Origin: Ruminococcus sp.
GTDB taxonomy: Bacteria > Bacillota > Clostridia > Oscillospirales > Ruminococcaceae
Length of the DNA: 64,000 nt
Assembly: GCA_017525915.1 (NCBI GenBank)
Contig: JAFXSC010000012.1
Location: forward strand, 62,001 to 126,000
Direction: 5' to 3'
Below, piece after piece: positions 16,534 to 25,289 of this stretch; the stretch's first letter is position 1, and each line of letters opens with the position of its first letter. The notes below the pieces were generated by a model. It had not been told where the DNA came from and did no database searches. It saw only the letters and a list, made by a program, of their open reading frames with translations. The position numbers and the translations under genes were made by a program.

Positions 16534-17148
16534 CTACATTATTATATAGTTGAGGTTAGTGAGGATTATTCCCCCTACATGGAACTTCTGCGCGTCAAAA
16601 TACCCCTCCGGCAGCTTCCTGAGCTGTATCTCAGACACAAGCGCATAGGGATTTGCGGCAGGCAGCTTCCACTTGCCGAATTCGGAAGCCGGAACGAGCT
16701 CGCCCTTCATTTCCGTTGCAGTCTGAATGGTCTGCACCGAGGGCATATGCCATACCCCCATGAGGAAGCGGAGAAGGCGTTCTGCCGGTCCGCGCATGAC
16801 TATGCCCTTTTCGTTTATTATCTCGTCCTCCGGTATCAGCAGTTCATAGGCAAAGCTGCCGTTTTTCGGGTAATTATTCAGGAAGAAACCGCGCACCGAG
16901 GTAAATCCGTCAAGGTCATAGACAGATTGGAAGTAGTCGTCCTCCTGCTCCGGGTCGGGCTCGAAATCAACATCGAGGAGGAGCTGATTGCGGCTTATTA
17001 TCTCATTTTCCGTCATTCCGGCAGCAGCAAGCAGACCGTCCCGGAAACTGAGTCCTGCGTGTCTGAGATAGAATGCAAGTTCGCCGACGGTCTTCTGTGT
17101 TAGGGATCTGCGCTCAAATTCTATGAATATACTGAAATATGCAGGCAT
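16534..17148 (-). CDS. Conserved-looking hypothetical protein between mutS and the radical SAM gene
   Basis: The 204-residue soluble protein has no signal peptide, membrane span or motif that I know. It is rich in Glu, Asp, Phe and Tyr, and a clearly acidic stretch DFEPDPEQEDDYFQ sits near residue 62. GGAGG lies 7 bp before the start. It begins 12 bp after mutS and ends 18 bp before the radical-SAM gene, so it belongs to their operon. Function not assigned. Confidence 0.7.
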   Translation of the reverse strand: MPAYFSIFIEFERRSLTQKTVGELAFYLRHAGLSFRDGLLAAAGMTENEIISRNQLLLDVDFEPDPEQEDDYFQSVYDLDGFTSVRGFFLNNYPKNGSFAYELLIPEDEIINEKGIVMRGPAERLLRFLMGVWHMPSVQTIQTATEMKGELVPASEFGKWKLPAANPYALVSEIQLRKLPEGYFDAQKFHVGGIILTNLNYIIM

Positions 17149-17160
17149 ATATTCCCTCCT

Positions 17161-19782
17161 TTATACTCTGACAGCTTCGAGCATATCTTTCAGGAGCTCA
17201 CGGCATTCCGCATCGGTAAGCTCGTCGATATTTGTCTTTTTAAGCATGGAAATGGCGTTTTCACTGCCGACAGTCCCGAAGCTCATCTGTCCGCTCCCGG
17301 CTGCTGCCGGAGCTGTCTGACCGGAAGCATGGCTCCTTTCCATTTCCTCGAGGAGTTCCCTCGCCCTGCCGACTACCTTCGCGGGAAGTCCGGCAAGCTT
17401 TGCTACGTCAACGCCGTAGCTCTCGTCAACGCCTCCGCGCACTATCTTCCTCAGAAAGCGTATCGTGCCGCCGTGTTTGTTCACGGCAATGCTGTAATTC
17501 TTCACGCCCTCAAGCTCGTTCTCGAGCCCGATGAGCTCATGGTAATGCGTTGCGAAAAGGGTCTTGCAGCCAAGCTTCTTCGAGGTGCAGATGTGCTCTG
17601 CGACCGCACGCGCTATGCTCACGCCGTCAAATGTGGACGTTCCCCTTCCGACCTCGTCGAGAATGACAAGGCTGTCCGGAGTGGCATTTTTAAGTATATC
17701 CGAGACCTCGCTCATCTCCACCATGAAGGTGGACTGTCCTGCGGTGAGGTCGTCCGAAGCGCCCACACGGGTGAATATCTTATCGACCACCGATATCCTT
17801 GCGCTGTCAGCAGGCACGAAGCTGCCGATCTGAGCCATGAGCACGATAAGGGCAGTCTGGCGCATATATGTGGATTTACCGGACATATTGGGTCCCGTGA
17901 TTATGGACATCCGGTCGTCCTTCTTGTCGATATGCACGTCGTTCGGAACGAACACCTCATCGCTGAGCATGAGCTCGACAACAGGGTGTCTGCCGGCTTT
18001 TATGTCAATGGCACCGTCAAGCACGATATCCGGCTTGACGTACTGGTTGCGGAGAGCTACCTCCGCGAAGGAGCGCAGAACATCGACCGCTGCAACTGCC
18101 GCAGCTGTTTTTTGTACCGGAACGAGCTTGGTCGCAAGGAAATCGCGCACCTCGGCAAAAATATCAGCTTCAAGCGAGAGTGCCTTGTCCTTTGCTCCGA
18201 GAATGGTATTCTCCGCGTTTTTGAGCTCCTCGGTAACGAAACGTTCGGCGTTTGCGAGGGTCTGCTTTCTTATCCAGCCCTCCGGCACGAGGTCGTAGTA
18301 GGAGCGTGTGACCTCGAGGTAGTATCCAAACACGCGGTTGAAGCCTATTTTCAGGCTCTTGATGCCGGTGGCGTCCTTTTCCTTCTGCTCTATCTCGTCA
18401 ATGATGCCGCGTCCGTTGTTCATGATATGTCTCAGGCTGTCAAGCTCCTCGCTGAAGCCTTCCCTGATGACGCCGCCGTCCTTGACGGATACGGGAGGTT
18501 CGTCCATTATCGCGTTCTCGACCAGGTTCACAAGCTCACCAAGGTCGTCTATCTCACCGCTCAGCCTTGCAAGCAGTCTGGACTCCCCCAGCTTTGCAAG
18601 CTCTGCCTTTATCAGCGGAAGCTGCTGTGCCGTTGCGGAAAGAGCCTTCAGGTCGCGCGGATTGGCGGTCTTGTACATCACCTTCGTCATGAGCCTTTCA
18701 AGGTCGTAGACCCTTTCAAGAAGCTCCGCGATATCCGCTGCCGCAACGCTTTTCTTATAGAATGCCTCAACTGCATCGAGCCTTTCGATTATACGCGCAG
18801 GGCTTTTGAGCGGCTGCTCTATCCAGTTTTTCAGCATACGCCTGCCCATCGAAGTTCTTGTGGAGTCGAGCACCCACAGCAGCGAACCCTTCTTCTCCTT
18901 GTTTCTCAGCGTCTCGGTAAGCTCAAGGTTACGCCTTGCATTGAGGTCAAGTCCCATGAACTGCTCCTCGCCGAGCACGTCTATCTGCGTAAATCTCGCC
19001 ACCGACGACTTCTGGGTATCGTTTATGTAGCCGAACAGTCCGCACACGGCTGCACGGTCCGCTCCGTCAGGGCTGAGTTTCAGCCCTGACGCCGCCGCAT
19101 CACCTATCAGGGCTCTGAGTTCATCTTCCGACTGCGGCGGCGTGAAGCGTTCCGCTTCACGGAGCGTGACAGCGCAGCCGAGCCTGAGCTTGACGAAATC
19201 GGCAACGCCTTTCAGGCTGAGAAAGCTCTCGGTAAAAATTATCTCCGCAGGCTGTATACGGCTGAGGTCGTTTATCACTCCGGCTTCGAGGTCCTTTCCT
19301 TCGTGAAGGGTAACGGAAGCCTCTCCGGTCGAAATATCGGCAGAAGCCACTCCGCAGGACTTGTTCTTCTCATCGTAGAATATGCTGCAGATGTAGTTAT
19401 TCCTGCTGTCGTCGAGCATACTCGATTCGGTAAGAGTACCCGGAGTCACGACCCTTATGACATCGCGGACGACTATGCCCTTTGTCTCAGCCGGGTCGGT
19501 GAGCTGCTCGCAGACCGCGACCTTCCAGCCGAGGTCGATCAGCTTCTTGATATATATGTCAGCGGCATGATAAGGCACACCGCACATCGGAGCGCGTTCC
19601 TCGAGACCGCAGTCTCTTCCCGTCAGGGTAAGTTCAAGCGCCTTCGATACCCTTAAAGCGTCGTCAAAAAACATCTCATAGAAGTCCCCGAGACGGAAGA
19701 ACAGCACACAGTCCTGATACTTGTCCTTGACCTCGAGGTACTGCTGCATCATCGGGGAGATCCTGCTTCTGTCGATATCCAT
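17161..19782 (-). CDS. mutS: DNA mismatch repair protein MutS
   Basis: MutS recognises mismatches and small loops as a dimer. The 873-residue protein starts with MMQQYLEVKDKYQDCVLFFRLGDFYEMF reduced to its key: the mismatch-reading F-Y-E motif is intact (FYEMF, about residue 31). Connector, core and clamp domains follow, then the ABC-type ATPase with GPNMSGKST (near 620), DEVGRGTST and ATHYHEL. The C-terminal tail ends with a dimerisation-type helix. AAGGAG lies before the start. It follows ylbF by 32 bp. Confidence 0.98.
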   Translation of the reverse strand: MDIDRSRISPMMQQYLEVKDKYQDCVLFFRLGDFYEMFFDDALRVSKALELTLTGRDCGLEERAPMCGVPYHAADIYIKKLIDLGWKVAVCEQLTDPAETKGIVVRDVIRVVTPGTLTESSMLDDSRNNYICSIFYDEKNKSCGVASADISTGEASVTLHEGKDLEAGVINDLSRIQPAEIIFTESFLSLKGVADFVKLRLGCAVTLREAERFTPPQSEDELRALIGDAAASGLKLSPDGADRAAVCGLFGYINDTQKSSVARFTQIDVLGEEQFMGLDLNARRNLELTETLRNKEKKGSLLWVLDSTRTSMGRRMLKNWIEQPLKSPARIIERLDAVEAFYKKSVAAADIAELLERVYDLERLMTKVMYKTANPRDLKALSATAQQLPLIKAELAKLGESRLLARLSGEIDDLGELVNLVENAIMDEPPVSVKDGGVIREGFSEELDSLRHIMNNGRGIIDEIEQKEKDATGIKSLKIGFNRVFGYYLEVTRSYYDLVPEGWIRKQTLANAERFVTEELKNAENTILGAKDKALSLEADIFAEVRDFLATKLVPVQKTAAAVAAVDVLRSFAEVALRNQYVKPDIVLDGAIDIKAGRHPVVELMLSDEVFVPNDVHIDKKDDRMSIITGPNMSGKSTYMRQTALIVLMAQIGSFVPADSARISVVDKIFTRVGASDDLTAGQSTFMVEMSEVSDILKNATPDSLVILDEVGRGTSTFDGVSIARAVAEHICTSKKLGCKTLFATHYHELIGLENELEGVKNYSIAVNKHGGTIRFLRKIVRGGVDESYGVDVAKLAGLPAKVVGRARELLEEMERSHASGQTAPAAAGSGQMSFGTVGSENAISMLKKTNIDELTDAECRELLKDMLEAVRV

Positions 19783-19814
19783 TTAATGCTCCTTCAGTAA
19801 AAGAATGTACGGCA

Positions 19815-20219
19815 TCAGCCGCAGCCGCCGCAGGTTGCGCAGCTTCCCGAACAGCCGGAAGAAGGCTGGCAGGTCTCGGGGTCTTCGCCGTTGGCGCACA
19901 TCGAGATGATCTGGTTTATGTTGTTCACGAGGTCCTCAAGTCCCTTCTGGGCAGCCTGAAAGACTATCATGTTCTTGTTGCTCATTATCTTCTTGTAGGC
20001 GGACTTGATGTCCTCATCGAGCTTCTGGAGGAGGTCTCCGTCCTTTTCCTCACAGCTCATGGCGTTGGTGAGTTCAAGGCGGAGCTGGGTGAATTTATCA
20101 ATGTCCTCGTTGAGCTCCTTGTCCTCGTCATTCACCTGCTTTGCAAGTGTGTAAGCGATGTATCTGTCGTCCTGCTGGAGAGCCTTTCCGAGCTCCCTTG
20201 TAAGTTCGATAACGTCCAT
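19815..20219 (-). CDS. YlbF/YmcA family protein with Cys-rich tail
   Basis: This 134-residue mostly helical protein matches the Com_YlbF family. In Bacillus, YlbF, YmcA and YaaT form an iron-sulfur complex that directs RNase Y to mRNA maturation. The C-terminal tail holds six cysteines in CQPSSGCSGSCATCGGCG (the first just before), a plausible cluster ligand set. No ymcA or yaaT is nearby. It starts the mutS operon; the pairing with mutS is common in Clostridia as I recall. A GTCCGC-GTAA-GCGGAC hairpin at 20257-20272 lies in its leader. Confidence 0.82.
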   Translation of the reverse strand: MDVIELTRELGKALQQDDRYIAYTLAKQVNDEDKELNEDIDKFTQLRLELTNAMSCEEKDGDLLQKLDEDIKSAYKKIMSNKNMIVFQAAQKGLEDLVNNINQIISMCANGEDPETCQPSSGCSGSCATCGGCG

Positions 20220-20278
20220 TTTTTATACTCCTTCTGGTTTTATTAACAATAGTTCAGTCCGCGTAAGCGGACACCACA

Positions 20279-20308
20279 ATTATACATTATGCATTACTGA
20301 TCAATCAA
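20279..20308 (-). promoter_or_regulatory. Promoter of ylbF-mutS operon
   Basis: TTGATT (20303-20308), 18 bp, TATAAT (20279-20284) on the minus strand, overlapping the end of alr. Confidence 0.6.
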
Positions 20309-21437
20309 AGTAGATGCGCGGTACACGCTTGGATATGCCGCAGACTACCTCGTAGCCGATAGTGCCGTAGACCGATGCGAGCTCGTCGGCAGTTATACGG
20401 TCATCGCCGTCCCTTCCGATAAGCGTCACTATATCCCCGGAAGCCGCCTCGGGTACGTCCGTCACGTCTATCATGAGCTGGTCCATGCAGACCCTTCCCA
20501 CTATCCGGCAGCGCTTTCCGCGGACAAGTATCTCGCCCTTTGAGCTGAGAAGCCTCGAATAGCCGTCCGCATAGCCGATAGTCACCGTCGCTATACGCAT
20601 CTCGCGGTCGGTGGTAAAAGTCCTGCCGTAGCTGATACATACCCCTGCCGGCACGGTCTTGACCTGAGAAATGACCGCTTTCAGCTCCATGACCGGTTCA
20701 AGTCCCTCCGGGATATCAAGGCTGATGTCCGGGTGAAGTCCGTAGATGATTATGCCTGCACGGGCAAGAGTGCTCCTGCTGTTGTTGCGGTAGCAGGTCG
20801 CGGCACTGTTCATGAAGTGCATATGCGGAAGCTTTATCCCAAGCTTCACCAGCTCATCGTAGGTATCGGTGATGAATTTCTCCTGACGGTCAGTGTACTC
20901 GATATTGTCCGGGTCATCGCTGTCCGCGACTGCAAAATGAGTGTATATGCCCTCGGCGGAAAGTCCCTCTATGCCGCAGATACGCGCAGCCTCAGCGGCG
21001 CACTCAGCCGGTGAGGCGTACCTCAGACCTATCCTTCCCATGCCGGTGTCTATCTTGATATGGCAGCGCACCTTATCGGGACTGTTTTTGCACAGCGCCT
21101 CGGCGTATTCCATAGAGACTACGCCCTGGATTATGTTGTTCTCCGATATCTCATGAGCGTACTCAGGCGGAGTATAGCCAAGAATGAGTATCTCAGCCCC
21201 CGGACAGAGCTTCCTCACCGCGATCGCCTCGTCAAGATTTGAAACTGCAAAATACTTTATGCCGCATTCATGTGCAAGGCACTCGCATACCCTGTCGTAG
21301 CCGTGACCGTAGGCATCAGCCTTAACAACAGCCATTATCTCGGTCGCAGGGTCGCACAGACCGCGTATCACAGCGATATTCTTTCTCAGCTGCCGCAGGG
21401 ATACCTCAGCCCACGCTCTTTTAAGATACGGTTTCAT
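20301..21437 (-). CDS. alr: Alanine racemase
   Basis: This PLP enzyme converts L- to D-alanine for peptidoglycan. The 378-residue protein has the PLP-lysine motif VVKADAYGHGYD near residue 37, HIKIDTGMGRIG, the beta-domain start with SYGRTF (catalytic Tyr region), and a cysteine-containing VCMDQLMID close to the end. Length is normal. The start is the ATG at 21437, with AAGGA about 12 bp upstream. It appears as a single gene and I found no clear promoter; the next gene upstream is divergent. Confidence 0.97.
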   Translation of the reverse strand: MKPYLKRAWAEVSLRQLRKNIAVIRGLCDPATEIMAVVKADAYGHGYDRVCECLAHECGIKYFAVSNLDEAIAVRKLCPGAEILILGYTPPEYAHEISENNIIQGVVSMEYAEALCKNSPDKVRCHIKIDTGMGRIGLRYASPAECAAEAARICGIEGLSAEGIYTHFAVADSDDPDNIEYTDRQEKFITDTYDELVKLGIKLPHMHFMNSAATCYRNNSRSTLARAGIIIYGLHPDISLDIPEGLEPVMELKAVISQVKTVPAGVCISYGRTFTTDREMRIATVTIGYADGYSRLLSSKGEILVRGKRCRIVGRVCMDQLMIDVTDVPEAASGDIVTLIGRDGDDRITADELASVYGTIGYEVVCGISKRVPRIYFD

Positions 21438-21525
21438 TCTGTTATCAGTTCCTTTCAGTCATCGTCTGCCGCACCGCCGCCGCGGTCACAGAACAATAAA
21501 AAATTATTACATATCAAAAAACGCC

Positions 21526-21554
21526 TTGAAATATTATATTTATTATGATATAAT
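21526..21554 (+). promoter_or_regulatory. Promoter of the SLOG-family gene
   Basis: TTGAAA (21526-21531), 17 bp, TATAAT (21549-21554), 59 bp before the start codon. Confidence 0.82.
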
Positions 21555-21613
21555 TTTATAGGCGCGTTCAGAACAGCCTGTTCAGCGCACACATCAGTAT
21601 GCGGAGGTGCTTT

Positions 21614-22324
21614 ATGCTGAGATCACTCAGCTCCGGGAGAACTATCACTGCGCCGGAGCAGTTCGTTCCTGTTCCGGAGAAGACAGTCTGCATCACCGGA
21701 CACCGCGAAAAGTATATCCAGCCGTATGCAGGAGACCCGGATATGTTCGGGCAGACCGTGTGCTGTGTGCGTATGCTCCTCGGAAGATATATCGACCTCG
21801 CCTATGAAGCCGGCTGCACCTTTTTCATGGACGGTCTTGCGCTCGGCACTGACCTGTGGGCTGCAAGCCATATCCTCCGCCGGAAGAAGGAGGGCTGGGA
21901 CATACATCTCATAGGGGTGATGCCTTTTCTGCACCACGCGGACTATTTCCCGGAACGGGAGAAGGCTTTCCTTGCGGAAGCCGAACGCTTCTGCGATTCA
22001 CTGATATGCACCGAGAGCGATCCAGGCACTGTTTACACCAGACAAGGCAGCGGCAGCACGCTTTACCGCCGCCGGAACTGCTTCATGGCGGACTGTTCTT
22101 CAACAGGCATCGCATTTCTCAACAGTGATGCAAGACGCTCCGGCACCGGTCAGACGGTCGCCTATCTCCGCTCACAGGGGAAGCCTGCGGCGGTATTCGG
22201 CTGTGACGAAGTTCACCGGCTGATGAAGCTCTCAGGAGGGGGTAAAGCGGAGTTTTCGCGGTATATTGCGGATATCCCCGACCCGTTCAGCCCGGCTCAG
22301 CCGTTTCTGCCGGGATTTGCATAA
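21614..22324 (+). CDS. SLOG-family protein (DUF1273/YpsA-like)
   Basis: The 236-residue protein has the Rossmann-like SLOG signature: VCITGHREKYI near the N-terminus, CTFFMDGLALGTDLWAAS, and a later GTGQTVAYL glycine motif. SLOG proteins bind nucleotides or nucleotide-derived ligands; some sense NAD-type signals in defence systems, while YpsA affects cell division in Bacillus. The start at 21614 is used because GGAGG lies 5 bp before it; an ATG five codons earlier would overlap that site. It is a single gene. Ligand unknown. Confidence 0.8.
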   Translation: MLRSLSSGRTITAPEQFVPVPEKTVCITGHREKYIQPYAGDPDMFGQTVCCVRMLLGRYIDLAYEAGCTFFMDGLALGTDLWAASHILRRKKEGWDIHLIGVMPFLHHADYFPEREKAFLAEAERFCDSLICTESDPGTVYTRQGSGSTLYRRRNCFMADCSSTGIAFLNSDARRSGTGQTVAYLRSQGKPAAVFGCDEVHRLMKLSGGGKAEFSRYIADIPDPFSPAQPFLPGFA

Positions 22325-22408
22325 TTTTATTATACCACATTTGCAGGATTTTGCAAGTAATTATACAAAATTCCTTGCGAGGATTTTGACTGACCATAAT
22401 TGAACATT

Positions 22409-22431
22409 CAATTCAACAGACTGTTGAATTG
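22409..22431. promoter_or_regulatory. Perfect 11-bp palindrome, candidate operator
   Basis: CAATTCAACAG, one base, CTGTTGAATTG. It lies in an AT-rich 282-bp intergenic stretch, 33 bp before a possible -35 box. No T run follows, so an operator fits better than a terminator. The binding protein is unknown. Confidence 0.45.
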
Positions 22432-22463
22432 TCTGTTTAAACATTCATCCTGTGGAATAAACG

Positions 22464-22492
22464 TTGAAAATGTTGAAAACCCTGTTGATAAT
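22464..22492 (+). promoter_or_regulatory. Possible promoter of the LCP-tatD-PP2C operon
   Basis: TTGAAA (22464-22469), 17 bp, GATAAT (22487-22492). It would leave a leader of about 105 nt. The -10 box differs from consensus by one base. Confidence 0.5.
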
Positions 22493-22606
22493 CGGTAATG
22501 TGCGGACAGGTTTTTAACACCGGCTTTGGAAAAATCATTTATATTCATTCTAAAATGAATAATCCGTGTAAAAATATACCATCGGTAAAAAAGGAGAGTA
22601 CACACA

Positions 22607-23524
22607 ATGTCAGAGCATAAGAAAAAGAAGACCGGAAGTATTGCCATCCCCTTCCTCGTGACCATTTTCATAGGCCTCATTCTCGTCGGAAGCGCCGCTT
22701 TCTTCATCTATCAGAAGGTACGCGTAAAGGAGAAAACGCCCTCGAAGCCAAGTCCCCGTTCCGTCGATATTTCGGTATCTCCCGAGGACAGCCACACCGT
22801 CCTCTTCATCTATGACGACCCCGAGACCGGCAAGGCTTCGACCACCTTCCTCCTCATGCGCTCAGTCCCCTACAAGAAGGAGATACTCTTTATCGGCATC
22901 CCCTCGAACGCTATCTGCTACTCCGAGACCGAAAAGGCTCAGGTAGTCCTCAAGGAAGCCTATGAGCGCGGCGGTGCTCCGGCTGCCGTTTCATTCGTCG
23001 AGCAGATACTCGACTTCAAGTTCGAGCACTATATGGTCCTCAACAAGAGCAGCTTCATGAGCATCTGCGATTTCTTCGGCGGAAGCGTTGACTACCCCGT
23101 TGACATCGACTTCAACACCTTCACGGGTGACGGCTCTATCCAGAAGCTCGGCTCAGCCGACATCATAAAGTACCTCACTTACAGCAAGTTCAGCGGCGGT
23201 GAGGCTGACCGCGCATTCAAGACCGCTTCCCTCATGTGCGAAATGGTCAACGGCACCAGCGGCGCATATATAGCCGAAAACATCGACACTAAATTCTCGC
23301 AGATAAGCAGCTCCGTCTCGATAAGCAATATCACCGACAAGCTCTACAACAAATACAGCGGTGCCGTCAAGTATATGTTCACCTTCGGCATCGACCCCGA
23401 GCTTGGAAAGAGCATTGCCTTCCCATGGAAAATGGACGGTACGAACGACGGAAAATACTTCATCCCGAGCACGAACGTAAGGGAGAATATCCCCGAGGAA
23501 TACTTCGGAGAGCCTAAAGAATGA
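22607..23524 (+). CDS. LytR-CpsA-Psr (LCP)-like membrane protein, probably non-canonical
   Basis: The 305-residue protein has a basic N-terminus, one membrane span (about residues 11-34, IAIPFLVTIFIGLILVGSAA) and an outside LCP-like domain: VLFIYDDPETG, LRSVP-like TFLLMRSV, then FIGIPSNAICY, the KEAYERGGA helix, VEQILDFKFEHYMVLN and FFGGSVDYPVDI. Active LCP enzymes, which join teichoic acids or polysaccharides to peptidoglycan, carry an Arg-Asp pair in IPRDT; here it is IPSNA, so ligase activity is doubtful. The stop overlaps the tatD start by 4 bp. Confidence 0.78.
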   Translation: MSEHKKKKTGSIAIPFLVTIFIGLILVGSAAFFIYQKVRVKEKTPSKPSPRSVDISVSPEDSHTVLFIYDDPETGKASTTFLLMRSVPYKKEILFIGIPSNAICYSETEKAQVVLKEAYERGGAPAAVSFVEQILDFKFEHYMVLNKSSFMSICDFFGGSVDYPVDIDFNTFTGDGSIQKLGSADIIKYLTYSKFSGGEADRAFKTASLMCEMVNGTSGAYIAENIDTKFSQISSSVSISNITDKLYNKYSGAVKYMFTFGIDPELGKSIAFPWKMDGTNDGKYFIPSTNVRENIPEEYFGEPKE

Positions 23525-24297
23525 ACGGATATACTGACATTTTCGACACCCACGCCCACTATGCCGACCATGCCTTTGACGAGGACAGGACTGAGGTGCT
23601 CGCATCGCTCCCGGAAAAGGGCGTGAAGTACGTCATGCTCGCCGCCTCGAACCTTGAAGACACAAGTGAAAACGCTGCTCTCGCTTCTGAATACGGCTAT
23701 ATCTACGCGGCGGCAGGCGTTCACCCGGAATTCGCTGGGGAGGTTCCCTCCGGATACATTGATACCGTCAGGGAGACCGTCCTCAATAACGAGAAGGTCA
23801 TGGCAGTCGGCGAAATAGGGCTCGATTACCACTATGAAGGCTATGACCGTGAAAGGCAGCTCGTTCTTTTCCGTGAACAGCTCGCGCTTGCGAAAGAGCT
23901 TGACGTACCGGTCATTGTTCACAGCCGCGATGCCTGCGAGGACACTCTCGCCGTTCTCAGGGAGTTCCGTCCGCGCGGCGTAGTCCACTGTTTCAGCGGC
24001 TCGGCTGAGACTGCCGCCGAGATAGTAAAGCTCGGTATGTACATAGGTTTCACGGGAGTGATAACCTTCAAAAATGCAAAGAAAGCCATCCGCGCACTGG
24101 AAGCAGTACCCCAGGGCAGGCTCGTCCTCGAGACCGACTGCCCGTACATGGCACCCGTCCCCTTCCGGGGAAAGCGCTGCGACAGCTCGATGATAGCCTA
24201 TACAGCCGAAAAAGCAGCTGAGATAAAGGGTATGCCGGTGCAGGAGCTCATCAGCCGGACCTGCCGCAACGGTCTTGAGCTGTTCAATATCCGATAA
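23521..24297 (+). CDS. tatD: TatD-family metal-dependent DNase
   Basis: The 258-residue TIM-barrel hydrolase shows the TatD motifs: FDTHAHYADHAF for metal binding, AAGVHPEFAG, VGEIGLDYHYEG, PVIVHSRDA, VHCFSGSAE and LVLETDCPYMAPV. Family members are Mg-dependent 3'-5' exonucleases acting on single-stranded DNA or RNA. It overlaps the LCP-like gene (ATGA) and is followed 11 bp later by the PP2C gene, so the three are co-translated from one mRNA. Confidence 0.95.
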   Translation: MNGYTDIFDTHAHYADHAFDEDRTEVLASLPEKGVKYVMLAASNLEDTSENAALASEYGYIYAAAGVHPEFAGEVPSGYIDTVRETVLNNEKVMAVGEIGLDYHYEGYDRERQLVLFREQLALAKELDVPVIVHSRDACEDTLAVLREFRPRGVVHCFSGSAETAAEIVKLGMYIGFTGVITFKNAKKAIRALEAVPQGRLVLETDCPYMAPVPFRGKRCDSSMIAYTAEKAAEIKGMPVQELISRTCRNGLELFNIR

Positions 24298-24308
24298 GAG
24301 GTCATGAT

Positions 24309-25061
24309 ATGTATTATTGCTGCGGTATAACCGATAAGGGCATCATGCCCCACAATGAGGACGCGCTGCTCATCGGCAGGAGCGTTCTGGACGAGGGTAC
24401 TTCCGAGCAGACGCTCGAAGCCCCGTTCATTATTGCCGTCTCTGACGGCGTTTCCGGCGAGAACTCAGGAGAGGTCGCCTCAAAAATGTGCCTTCAGATG
24501 CTCGGCGAGCTGCACTTCAACAGCCGTACCGATATCCGTCAGGAGCTTCTCGGCATACACACAAAGCTCACCCAGCACGGTGCCGAGAACCCCGAGCACC
24601 GCAATATGCAGGCAACCCTCTGCGGAGTTGCCTTTGACGAGCGCGGTAACGCAGTCTCGTTCAACGTTGGCGATTCAAGACTCTACCGCTTCCGCGGCGG
24701 AAGAATGACCCAGCTCTCGCGTGACCAGTCGCTCGTTCAGCTCCTCTATGAGGAGGGTACGATAACTCTTGCCCAGCGCCGCACCCACGTCCACAGAAAC
24801 ATCATCTTCCCGGCGTTCGGCAATATCAACACTCCCCCGAAAATTGACACCTTGCCTATCGAAGGCGGTCTCTGCTACGGCGACGTCCTGCTGATGTGCA
24901 GCGACGGTCTTTCGGATTATGTCTCACCGATAGATATGGAGGAGATAATGGAGCTTCCGGCAAGTCTTCCGGAAAGGCTTTCCCTTCTGGTGAAAAAGGC
25001 TTCTGAGAATAAGAGCTCCGACAATATCACAGCGGTCGCGGTGGTGTATGTGGATAACTGA
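24309..25061 (+). CDS. PP2C-family serine/threonine phosphatase
   Basis: The 250-residue protein fits the stand-alone PP2C/PrpC type: GITDKGIMPHNEDA, AVSDGVSGENSGEVAS, QATLCGVAF, NVGDSRLYRF, QDQSL-type RDQSLVQLLY, MCSDGLSDYV and SSDNITAVAVV, giving all metal-binding aspartates. No partner kinase is adjacent, unlike the usual prpC-prkC pair. AGAGGTC lies before the ATG. Third gene of the LCP-tatD-PP2C operon. Confidence 0.92.
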   Translation: MYYCCGITDKGIMPHNEDALLIGRSVLDEGTSEQTLEAPFIIAVSDGVSGENSGEVASKMCLQMLGELHFNSRTDIRQELLGIHTKLTQHGAENPEHRNMQATLCGVAFDERGNAVSFNVGDSRLYRFRGGRMTQLSRDQSLVQLLYEEGTITLAQRRTHVHRNIIFPAFGNINTPPKIDTLPIEGGLCYGDVLLMCSDGLSDYVSPIDMEEIMELPASLPERLSLLVKKASENKSSDNITAVAVVYVDN

Positions 25062-25106
25062 CAGAAAGCAAAATAGCTGAGGCTGTCAAAAAAACCAGAA
25101 TGAGGC

Positions 25107-25150
25107 GGGGCGATGCGGACATCGCCCCATATACGGCAAATACGTTGCCG
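25107..25150. other. Two hairpins in the 228-bp gap after the PP2C gene
   Basis: GGGGCGATG, loop CGGA, CATCGCCCC (25107-25128) is a perfect 9-bp hairpin, followed by CGGCAA/TTGCCG (25134-25150). Neither is followed by a T run, so they may be processing or attenuation structures and not terminators. Confidence 0.4.
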
Positions 25151-25223
25151 GTACGATCATTCACTGTTCATTATTCTTTATCCATTCAGCGTCAGCGCTA
25201 AGTTCTTATCCACGGTTTTCCGC

Positions 25224-25252
25224 TTGACATATCATCAGAATTGTTATATAAT
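25224..25252 (+). promoter_or_regulatory. Promoter of the SGNH-dockerin gene
   Basis: Perfect TTGACA (25224-25229), 17 bp, TATAAT (25247-25252). Confidence 0.9.
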
Positions 25253-25289
25253 TGTATCAGGGAAGTGATTCCCGGAAGGAGTGATATTT

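Noticed and set aside
17329-19089. Open frame of 586 codons on the plus strand
   Set aside because: Antisense shadow of mutS, created by GC-rich third positions.
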